From Streptomyces sp. SID13726 (lineage in GTDB: Bacteria > Actinomycetota > Actinomycetes > Streptomycetales > Streptomycetaceae), in NCBI RefSeq assembly GCF_010548375.1, contig NZ_JAAGLY010000001.1, positions 62,001 to 126,000 on the forward strand: a stretch of 64,000 nucleotides of DNA, given 5' to 3'. The position numbers and the translations under genes are program-made. The notes under the pieces were generated by a model. It ran no database searches and was not told where the DNA came from. It saw only the letters and a program-made list of their open reading frames with translations. This document shows, one piece after another, positions 24,055 through 33,001 of the stretch; position 1 is the stretch's first letter, and each line of letters opens with the position of its first letter.

Positions 24055-25602
24055 TCAGCCGATACCCGGACCGGCCGTGCCGGCGAGCGCCTCCAGGTCG
24101 CTCTTGCGGACCTTGATCACCAACCAGGCGCTGATCAGCGCGAGTACGGCGATCGCGGCAGCCGCGACGAAGCCCGCAGAGATGCCTTGGGCGAGCACTT
24201 CGTGACCCCACGGGGCGGGCAGCTGGTGCGTCTTGGCGAACTCCGCCTTCTGCTCCGCCGATCCGTCGGCCATGAAGTTCGGGAGCTGCTTCTCCGCCTC
24301 GTCCTTGCTGGCCGACCCGAACACCGTCGTCAGAATGGACAGACCGAGCGAACCACCCACCTGCTGCGTGGTGTTGAGCAGTCCGGAGGCAGCGCCCGCC
24401 TCGTGCTGGGCGACACCGGAGACGGCCGTGATCGTCAGCGTCACGAAGTTCAGGCCCATGCCGAAGCCGAAGATCAGCATGGGGCCGAGGACTCCGCCTG
24501 CGTAGGAGCTGTCGGAGCTGATGAGGGCCTGCCAGGCGAGTCCGGCGACCGCGAGCGCCGAACCCGTGAGCATGAACGGCTTGGGACCGAACACCGGCAG
24601 GAACCGCTGCGACAGGCCCGCGCCCAGCGCGATCACGACGGTCACGGGCAGGAAGGCGAGGCCGGCCTCGATCGGGGTGTAGTCCAGCACGTTCTGGACG
24701 AAGAGCACGATGTAGAAGAACATCCCGAACATCGCGGCGGCGAGGCTCAGCATGATCACGTACGTGCCCGAGCGGTTGCGGTCGGCGAACATCCGCAGTG
24801 GCGTGATGGGTTCCTTGGCGCGCGACTCGATGAACGCGAAGGCCAGCAGGAGCACCACCGCGACACCGAAGGACCCGATGGTCAGGCCGTCCCGCCAGCC
24901 CTGGTCCGCGGCGCGGATGAAGCCGTACACGAGCAGGGCCATGCCTCCTGTGGAGGTCAGGGCGCCCGCTATGTCGAAGCGGCCGGTGTGCCGCTCGGAC
25001 TCACTGATGTACAGCGGGGTGAGCACAGCGATCAGGACACCGATCGGCACGTTGACGAACAGCACCCAGCGCCAGTCGAGCCACTCGGTGAGCATGCCTC
25101 CGGCGAGCAGGCCGATGGCACCACCGCCCGCGGAGACGGCGGCGAAGACACCGAAGGCCCGGTTCCGCTCGGGGCCTTCGGGGAACGTGGTGGTGATCAG
25201 CGCCAGCGAGGTGGGCGACGCGATCGCGCCACCCATGCCCTGAAGGACGCGTGCGGCCAGCAGTTGCCAGGGTTCCTGGGCGAGGCCGCCGAGCAGCGAG
25301 GCGAAGGTGAAGAGCAGGATGCCGGTCATGAAGACCCGGCGGCGTCCCAGGATGTCGCCTGCCCGGCCGCCGAGAAGCAGCAGGCCACCGAAGGTGAGCG
25401 TGTAGGCGCTGACGACCCACGTGAGGTCGGTGGTGCTGAACTTGAGAGCGTCTTGAATGTGCGGCAGCGCGATGTTCACAATCGTCGCGTCGAGTACCAC
25501 CATGAGTTGGCAGGCCGCGATGACGGTGAGCGCGATGCCGGGGCGTCCTTCCCGGCGGGCCGCACCCGGTTTCTGGTTCTGGATCAACTGAGAGGTTGTC
25601 AC
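24055..25602 (-). CDS. DHA2-family (EmrB/QacA) drug exporter
   Basis: The protein is a 515-residue MFS transporter with 14 predicted membrane segments. It starts at GTG 25602 (GGGGGAC 8 bases upstream). The DHA2 pattern is visible: LMVVLDATIVNIALPHIQ in TM1 (motif D1), LGGRAGDILGRRR in loop 2-3 (motif A) and GGGAIGLLAGGMLTEWLDWR in the TM5 region (motif C, antiporter signature). It would export drugs or metabolites using the proton gradient. It is divergent from a TetR regulator, and two identical-architecture operators lie between them. Confidence 0.92.
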   Translation of the reverse strand: MTTSQLIQNQKPGAARREGRPGIALTVIAACQLMVVLDATIVNIALPHIQDALKFSTTDLTWVVSAYTLTFGGLLLLGGRAGDILGRRRVFMTGILLFTFASLLGGLAQEPWQLLAARVLQGMGGAIASPTSLALITTTFPEGPERNRAFGVFAAVSAGGGAIGLLAGGMLTEWLDWRWVLFVNVPIGVLIAVLTPLYISESERHTGRFDIAGALTSTGGMALLVYGFIRAADQGWRDGLTIGSFGVAVVLLLAFAFIESRAKEPITPLRMFADRNRSGTYVIMLSLAAAMFGMFFYIVLFVQNVLDYTPIEAGLAFLPVTVVIALGAGLSQRFLPVFGPKPFMLTGSALAVAGLAWQALISSDSSYAGGVLGPMLIFGFGMGLNFVTLTITAVSGVAQHEAGAASGLLNTTQQVGGSLGLSILTTVFGSASKDEAEKQLPNFMADGSAEQKAEFAKTHQLPAPWGHEVLAQGISAGFVAAAAIAVLALISAWLVIKVRKSDLEALAGTAGPGIG

Positions 25603-25625
25603 TATGGGTCCCCCACAAGCGCTTT

Positions 25626-25645
25626 AGTGAACGGTGGCGTTCACT
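25626..25645. promoter_or_regulatory. TetR operator 1 (20-bp inverted repeat)
   Basis: AGTGAACGGTGGCGTTCACT: outer arms AGTGAACG and CGTTCACT are perfect. The site lies 24 bases upstream of the exporter start. Confidence 0.85.
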
Positions 25646-25673
25646 GCCGCGTCAACGGTAGTGAGTCCCCACT

Positions 25674-25693
25674 AGTGAACGCAAGCGTTCACT
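25674..25693. promoter_or_regulatory. TetR operator 2 (20-bp inverted repeat)
   Basis: AGTGAACGCAAGCGTTCACT is a palindrome apart from its centre, with the same arms as operator 1. The centres are 48 bp apart. Confidence 0.85.
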
Positions 25694-25789
25694 TGGCTTT
25701 GTTGCCGCACGGCGTATCCCCCTGTGTCGCTGTGCGGTGCGTTCCCCCTCCCCGGAATCCCCGCTTCCTTGTTCGCTGGAGACATTCAG

Positions 25790-26413
25790 ATGGTTACCTC
25801 GCACTGGACGGCCGCCCCTGCCCAGTCGGCCGCCCTTCGCAGGCGTGGCGCCGTGCTGGAGCGCGCGATCCTCGACGCCGCGCTGGAGCAGCTCAGCACG
25901 GTCGGCTGGAACGGCCTCACGATGGAAGGCGTCGCCGCCGGAGCCCAGACCGGCAAGGCCGCGGTCTATCGCCGCTGGCCGTCCAAGGAGGACCTCGTCG
26001 CTGAGGCCCTGCGGGCCGGGCTGCCGCGCTTTGATGAGGCGCCCGACCTCGGCGACGTGCGCGAGGATCTGCTCGAACTGTGCAGGCAGGCGCGCGAGGC
26101 GATGTTCTCGCGCCCCGGGTTCGCGCTGCGTGCGGTGATTCACGAATGCGACCAGGCGCAGGCGGAGCGCTTCCATGCGGTGATCTTCAAGGGGGTCGTG
26201 GAGCCGAGCGTCGAGCTGCTTCGCGAGATCATCACCCGCGGAATAGAGCGGGGCGAGGTGCGCCCGGACGCGGCGAACGACTATGTCTTCGATGCCATCC
26301 CGGCCATGATGATGTACCGCTCCAAGATGCGCGGTAGCGAATGGAGCGACGAGGACGTGGAGGGGATGATCGACCATTTCGTGATGCCGCTGCTGCGGAC
26401 GAACGGCCCCTGA
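25790..26413 (+). CDS. TetR-family repressor of the adjacent exporter
   Basis: The protein is 207 residues from the ATG at 25790, preceded by GGAG at 8 bases; an upstream GTG in frame has no ribosome site. The N-terminal HTH reads [40 protein letters not shown] and [11 protein letters not shown]. The C-terminal ligand domain (from [18 protein letters not shown]) resembles TetR_C_16-like regulators. The gene is divergent from the DHA2 exporter, with two matching 20-bp operators between them. I infer local repression of both genes, relieved by an exported compound that remains unknown. Confidence 0.9.
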   Translation: MVTSHWTAAPAQSAALRRRGAVLERAILDAALEQLSTVGWNGLTMEGVAAGAQTGKAAVYRRWPSKEDLVAEALRAGLPRFDEAPDLGDVREDLLELCRQAREAMFSRPGFALRAVIHECDQAQAERFHAVIFKGVVEPSVELLREIITRGIERGEVRPDAANDYVFDAIPAMMMYRSKMRGSEWSDEDVEGMIDHFVMPLLRTNGP

Positions 26414-26495
26414 ACGGAGTTCGTGGCGGTCGTGGCGCCGTCCGGGGAAACCGGGGTGTCGCAGGGTGATCCGGGCGGCGTACGCTAAGGACGCC

Positions 26496-27197
26496 ATGCC
26501 GTACGAACCACCTACTCACACCGTCGAGCGCTCCCTCCGCGCCACGACCGGAGCGAAGATCATTGCCGGTGTCGACGAGGTCGGGCGCGGTGCCTGGGCC
26601 GGTCCCGTCACCGTGTGTGCCGCGATCACCGGACTGCGTCGACCGCCCCAAGGCCTCACCGACTCCAAGCTGCTGAGCGTCAAGCGCCGTAACGAACTGG
26701 ACGAGGAACTGCGCAAGTGGGTCACGTCGTTCGCCCTGGGGCATGCCTCCCCGGAGGAGATCGACGACCTGGGGATGACGGCGGCTCTGCGGACCGCCGC
26801 CGTGCGTGCCCTGGACGCTCTGCCGGTCCGTCCCGACGCCGTGATCCTCGACGGGAAGCACGACTATCTCGGGACGCCCTGGAAGGTCAGGACCGTCATC
26901 AAGGGCGACCAGTCCTGTGTGGCCGTCGCGGCGGCCTCGGTGATCGCCAAGGTTCAGCGCGACAAAATGATGGCCGAACTGGGTATCGACCATGCAGACT
27001 TCGATTTTGCGGCCAATGCCGGGTATCCCTCGCCGGTGCACAAGGCCGCGCTGGAGGTACGGGGCCCCACTCCGTACCACCGGTTGTCGTGGGCGTATCT
27101 TGATGCGCTGCCCCAGTGGCGGCACCTCAAGAAGGCTCGCAGCTGGGTGGAGGGAAGCGTTCCGAAGATCGAGGGCCAGCTGGGCTTCGATTTCTGA
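26496..27197 (+). CDS. rnhB: Ribonuclease HII
   Basis: The protein is 233 residues from the ATG at 26496 (AAGGACGCC upstream). The RNase HII active-site motif [16 protein letters not shown] carries the first Asp-Glu pair, [10 protein letters not shown] the next Asp and [16 protein letters not shown] the fourth carboxylate region. It removes ribonucleotides misincorporated into DNA and RNA from RNA-DNA hybrids, fitting the nearby repair genes. It is not next to its common partners rplS or yraN. It has a short, possibly non-conserved N-terminal extension ([14 protein letters not shown]). Confidence 0.95.
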   Translation: MPYEPPTHTVERSLRATTGAKIIAGVDEVGRGAWAGPVTVCAAITGLRRPPQGLTDSKLLSVKRRNELDEELRKWVTSFALGHASPEEIDDLGMTAALRTAAVRALDALPVRPDAVILDGKHDYLGTPWKVRTVIKGDQSCVAVAAASVIAKVQRDKMMAELGIDHADFDFAANAGYPSPVHKAALEVRGPTPYHRLSWAYLDALPQWRHLKKARSWVEGSVPKIEGQLGFDF

Positions 27198-27265
27198 CGG
27201 TTCCGCTCGCACTGATGTGCCACCCGCTCACGCGAGTCGCACCAACGTTTGATAAATATCAGCTC

Positions 27266-27913
27266 ATGCCTCTCATTCCCGAGGAGCCTCAGATTCACGA
27301 GAGTGCCCAGGGTCCCCGCGCCACTCCGGCCAGCGGCCGCGTCGCGCCGACCCCCCGTCCCGTACCCGGTCCACGCCCTGCGGCTCCGCCGCGCCCCGGT
27401 CGTCCCGGCCCGTCGCGGCCCGCGCCGCCGGTGCAACGGACGCCGCACGACGTGGCCGTGGCCAAGCCCGGACTGCCGGGCCCCACTGCCCCCGCCGCCT
27501 CTGTTCCGGCTCCGGCTTCGGTGACCCCGCAGGTCCAGCTCATCCCGGCTTCGGCCGCGGGTGCGCTCGACGCTGCCGAGGAAGCCGTAGACCTTCTGCT
27601 GGACTCGGGTCGCGCCCCCGGTGACGTGCTGGTGATCACCACCGGCGATCAACACCCGTGGGCCGCCCACGAACTGTCCTTCGGTGAAGCCGCCTACTGG
27701 GCTCAGCACGACGCCGGTGACGACGTGTTCTACGCACACGCCGACACGGTTGCGCGCGCCAAGTCCCGTCCCGTGGTCGTGGTCGCCGTCAACGGTGGTG
27801 CCGACTCCGCTCCCGCGGACGCCCTGCCGCTGGCCCATGCCCGAGCCGGCGCCCTGCTGATCGTCTGCGGTGACCCGCAGCAGATCAACTCGGTACTGGG
27901 CGCAGGCGTCTGA
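27266..27913 (+). CDS. Protein of unknown function with Pro-rich N terminus
   Basis: The protein is 215 residues from the ATG at 27266, which follows an unusually AT-rich stretch (gataaatatcagctc) with no clear ribosome site. Residues 15-85 are Pro/Arg/Ala-rich and presumably disordered. The last 115 residues form a compact domain: ALDAAEEAVDLLLDSGRAPG, VLVITTGDQHPWAAHELSFG, DDVFYAHA and VVVVAVNGG, ending LLIVCGDPQQINSVLGAGV. That ending has the rhythm of a superfamily 1 helicase C-terminal strand-helix pattern but lacks a Walker A, so I do not assign a function. It follows rnhB by 68 bases on the same strand. Confidence 0.7.
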   Translation: MPLIPEEPQIHESAQGPRATPASGRVAPTPRPVPGPRPAAPPRPGRPGPSRPAPPVQRTPHDVAVAKPGLPGPTAPAASVPAPASVTPQVQLIPASAAGALDAAEEAVDLLLDSGRAPGDVLVITTGDQHPWAAHELSFGEAAYWAQHDAGDDVFYAHADTVARAKSRPVVVVAVNGGADSAPADALPLAHARAGALLIVCGDPQQINSVLGAGV

Positions 27914-28159
27914 GCCGGCCCAGGTACGTCCGGAGGGCCACCGGGGGCTGACGAAGGTGCCGCTCGCGCGGCACCTGTACGGCGCGTTGTTTGGCATGCC
28001 CGCGTCGGAGCGTGGAGACCGGTGCTCGGTTCAACACGGGCCACCGGGCCGCGCCGGTTTCGGGGACTCATCCGTGCGCGGAGAGTCCCAGGCGTGCCGT
28101 ACGACTTCGCCGCCGTACGTCGGGGACGTACGGCCTGAAGACGGTCGTCGGTGACGGCC

Positions 28160-28792
28160 TCAGCGGGCCGCCGCGCGGCGCAGGACCTCCGAGGCGGCGC
28201 CACCGGTGCGCGGCAGCAAGGGTGGTGACTCGGACGTCGCGAAGGGCTCCGGCGCGGAGTCCGCGTTCGGGCGGCGTCCGCCGCGTCCCTCGCCGAGGAC
28301 CTGCCAGCCGTCCCGGGTCAGCGTGATGTACGCGCCGCAGCGCAGCCCGTGCAGGGTGCAGGCGTCACGCAGGCCCCACATCCAGGCTCCGTCCTCCTCC
28401 GTCCAACGCGCGTCGCCCTCACGGCAGTAGAGCAGCACAGCGGTGCGCACGGGGGTACGGCGCCGCAGATCGTGCGGGATCACCCGGCGCAGCTGGGCGA
28501 GCAGCGTGTTCCGGAACATCCAGCCGTCCGCCGGGGCCGGACGGCGCGTGAACGAGGCGCTCGCCCGCAGCCGTTCGTCCGGGTCGAGGACCGCCACGAT
28601 CGCGGTCGCCGGCTTGGGCCGGTGCCGGGAGTGCAGCCCGCTGACGACCTCGCGCGGATTGCGCAGCAGCGGGATTCCGGCCTCGGCCCACTCCGCGGGT
28701 TCGAGCAGACGGGCCAGAGGGTTGGCGGATGCGGCGGACAGGTCGGCTGACGACATGGACGCCGCGGAGGACGGAGCGAGTCCGAAGGTCAC
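28160..28792 (-). CDS. RadC-like JAB-fold protein lacking the metal motif
   Basis: The protein is 210 residues from the GTG at 28792, chosen for GGGAGG 4 bases upstream. The segment ATAIVAVLDPDERLRASASF followed by MFRNTLLAQLRRVIPHDL, then TAVLLYCREGDARWTEEDGA and LHGLRCGAYITLTRDGWQVL, parallels the strand and helix order of the RadC/MPN(JAB) domain. In RadC the HNHPSG metal ligands sit where this protein has YCREGDA, so the zinc-peptidase-like site is absent. This comparison is my inference. A polar tail (residues 180-210) ends it. It lies downstream of recQ on the same strand, 317 bases away, and could act in repair, but no activity is demonstrated by sequence. Confidence 0.6.
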   Translation of the reverse strand: MTFGLAPSSAASMSSADLSAASANPLARLLEPAEWAEAGIPLLRNPREVVSGLHSRHRPKPATAIVAVLDPDERLRASASFTRRPAPADGWMFRNTLLAQLRRVIPHDLRRRTPVRTAVLLYCREGDARWTEEDGAWMWGLRDACTLHGLRCGAYITLTRDGWQVLGEGRGGRRPNADSAPEPFATSESPPLLPRTGGAASEVLRRAAAR

Positions 28793-29109
28793 GGTCCTCC
28801 CTTCGGCTACGCGCCCATACGGCGGGCGGGGTCGGATTCGGGGGAGCGCGCACCGCAGCAGAGCCCTACCGGTCCACGGGCGAGCCGTGCGGGGAGCGGA
28901 CCTCAATTCTTCCTGTCGAACTTGGTTGCGGCAACGAGCAATTGGGGCCACCGACCCGAATCAGATGGTTCGTGGCTTATATCCCTACCCAGTGTTTTAC
29001 CGGGCGACGCCTGGGGGCGCCGAGTCCGGCTCCTGGAGGCCCGGATCGGCACGCGCACGTGGACCGTAGCGACGCACGCGGGGACCCTCGTGCCGTGCCC
29101 GGTGCCTGC
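28793..29109. other. 317-base gap between recQ and the RadC-like gene
   Basis: It contains a comparatively AT-rich part (28910-29000) with AGCAATTGG and CTTATATCC stretches, a likely promoter zone for the minus-strand RadC-like gene. No -35/-10 pair with standard spacing was certain, and no gene is seen. Confidence 0.45.
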
Positions 29110-31290
<2,181 letters not shown>

Positions 31291-31333
31291 ACAACAGGAC
31301 GCCTCCGACAGCCGGACGTCATGGCGGTCGGCC

Positions 31334-31383
31334 TGTGGACGACGGAACGACGCTTGTCGTGGCCCTGATCGGACTTATCCACA
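31334..31383. promoter_or_regulatory. Two DnaA-box-like sites in the recQ/DUF4192 divergent region
   Basis: TTATCCACA at 31375-31383 is a classical DnaA box. TGTGGACGA at 31334-31342 is, on the other strand, TCGTCCACA, one step from the Streptomyces preference TTGTCCACA. They are in opposite orientation, 41 bp apart, between two promoters. Confidence 0.5.
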
Positions 31384-31423
31384 GGCTCAAGCGGAATCTC
31401 AAGATCCGCGAGATCGTCTGCGC

Positions 31424-33001
31424 ATGACGAACCACAGCGAAACGACCGGATCATCCGGAAACGGCAACAGCGGGAACAACGGCAACATCGGGAACAATGG
31501 CAACGGTGGGAACAGCGGCAGCCGTGACGGCGTCGGCTCGGGCATTGGTGACCGCGTCGGATACGACGCCCACGGCGCCGAACACCAGGTGACCCTGCGG
31601 ACCCCCGGTGAACTGGCGGACGCCCTGCCGTACCTGCTCGGCTATCGCCCCGAGGACAGCATCGTCCTGGTCTCCCTGCACGACCGCGGCGGGCGTGGCA
31701 GGTTCGGCGGGCGGGCCCGGCTCGGCATTCCCACGAACACGGACGACTGGGCCGCCGTGGCCCGGCAGTTGGCCCAGGGACTCATCACCGGCAGTGAGCG
31801 CAGGGGCGCCCGGCCCGAGCAGATGGTCGCCTACCTCTGCCAGGAACCGGCGGCCGGTGAGACCGGAAAGCAGGTCACGCAGCGACTCGCCCCGCTGGCC
31901 GGGCTGCTGCGCACGGAATGCGGCCGGCTCGACGTCCCGGTGATCGAGGCGTTGTGCATCTCGGGCGGCCGCTATTGGTCGTACTGCTGCCCGAGCGAGG
32001 AGTGCTGCCCGGCGGAGGGGCTGCCGATGGGCCTGCCCGGCACTTCGGTACTCGCCGCCGCGGCCACCTACGCCGGGCTCCAGGTCCGCGGCACCCTGCG
32101 CGAGTTGCGGGCCAGGTTGCAGCCCTGGGAGACGGCGGCTGCGCTGGAACAGGAAGTCGCCCTGGACACCGCGGGCATGGGCCTCGTCCCCAGGATGCTC
32201 GACATGGAGAGCCGGGTGGACGTGGCCCAGGAGACCCTGCGGTTGGCCGGTCAGGTCATGACCCGGTTCACCGAAGCACCGCCCGTCGCGGGAACCCTTC
32301 AGGCGGACCTGAGGGACGACGAACTGCTTGGGCACGACGAAGCGGCGGCGCTCGTCCTCGGCCTCCAGGACCGCACGACCCGAGACCGCGCCGCCGAATG
32401 GATGGAGGCGGAGGAAGCCGGACCGGCTCTGCGACTGTGGCGCGCGCTGGCCCGCCGCTGCGTCGGCCCCTATGGCGAACACGCGGCGGCGCCGCTCACC
32501 CTCGCCGGGTGGGTCGCGTGGTCGGCGGGCGACGAGATCGAGGCCAGGGAAGCCTTGGCCATGGCCCTTGGCGCGGACCCCGGTTACCTCTTCGCCCGGC
32601 TCCTGCACCAGGCCTGCAACGAGGGCCTGGACCCGGAGTCGATCCGCCGCTGCCTGCGCGCGGAGCGCGTGGGACGTGAAGCACGCGCGCGGATGGAAGC
32701 GGGGCAGGCCGGCGACGAGAAGGAGACCCCGTCCGCCACCGATGAGACGCTGTCGGCACCCTCGACCGGCACTGCCTCCCGCCGACGTAGGCGGACGCGT
32801 GCTGGTGTGCGCACAGACGCCCTGCCTCGTCCCGCCGACGCGGAAGCACGCCCGTCCTGCTCGGAGGAATCCCGGCCCCGCGCGCGGGCGACCGGCAGTA
32901 CGCGTCCCGGTGCCGTCCGCCGACGCGCCACGGGGAAGGGCGGCACACGCCGGGCCGAGGGCGCGCAGCCCGCGGGCGGTGCCGCCGAGGAGGAGGGATG
33001 A
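31424..33001 (+). CDS. DUF4192 protein with Asn/Gly-rich N terminus
   Basis: The protein is 525 residues from the ATG at 31424. Residues 5-40 are an Asn-Gly-Ser repeat (GNNGNIGNNGNGGNSG), unusual in this GC-rich genome. The conserved part begins VTLRTPGELADALPYLLGYR and PEDSIVLVSLHDRGGRGRFG, the start of the actinobacterial DUF4192 family, and continues to LARRCVGPYGEHAAAPLTLAGWVAWSAGD with a helical-repeat-like pattern. A 110-residue Arg/Ala/Glu-rich tail ends it. Function is unknown. The next gene's ATG overlaps the stop by four bases, indicating translational coupling. It is divergent from recQ. Confidence 0.88.
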   Translation: MTNHSETTGSSGNGNSGNNGNIGNNGNGGNSGSRDGVGSGIGDRVGYDAHGAEHQVTLRTPGELADALPYLLGYRPEDSIVLVSLHDRGGRGRFGGRARLGIPTNTDDWAAVARQLAQGLITGSERRGARPEQMVAYLCQEPAAGETGKQVTQRLAPLAGLLRTECGRLDVPVIEALCISGGRYWSYCCPSEECCPAEGLPMGLPGTSVLAAAATYAGLQVRGTLRELRARLQPWETAAALEQEVALDTAGMGLVPRMLDMESRVDVAQETLRLAGQVMTRFTEAPPVAGTLQADLRDDELLGHDEAAALVLGLQDRTTRDRAAEWMEAEEAGPALRLWRALARRCVGPYGEHAAAPLTLAGWVAWSAGDEIEAREALAMALGADPGYLFARLLHQACNEGLDPESIRRCLRAERVGREARARMEAGQAGDEKETPSATDETLSAPSTGTASRRRRRTRAGVRTDALPRPADAEARPSCSEESRPRARATGSTRPGAVRRRATGKGGTRRAEGAQPAGGAAEEEG

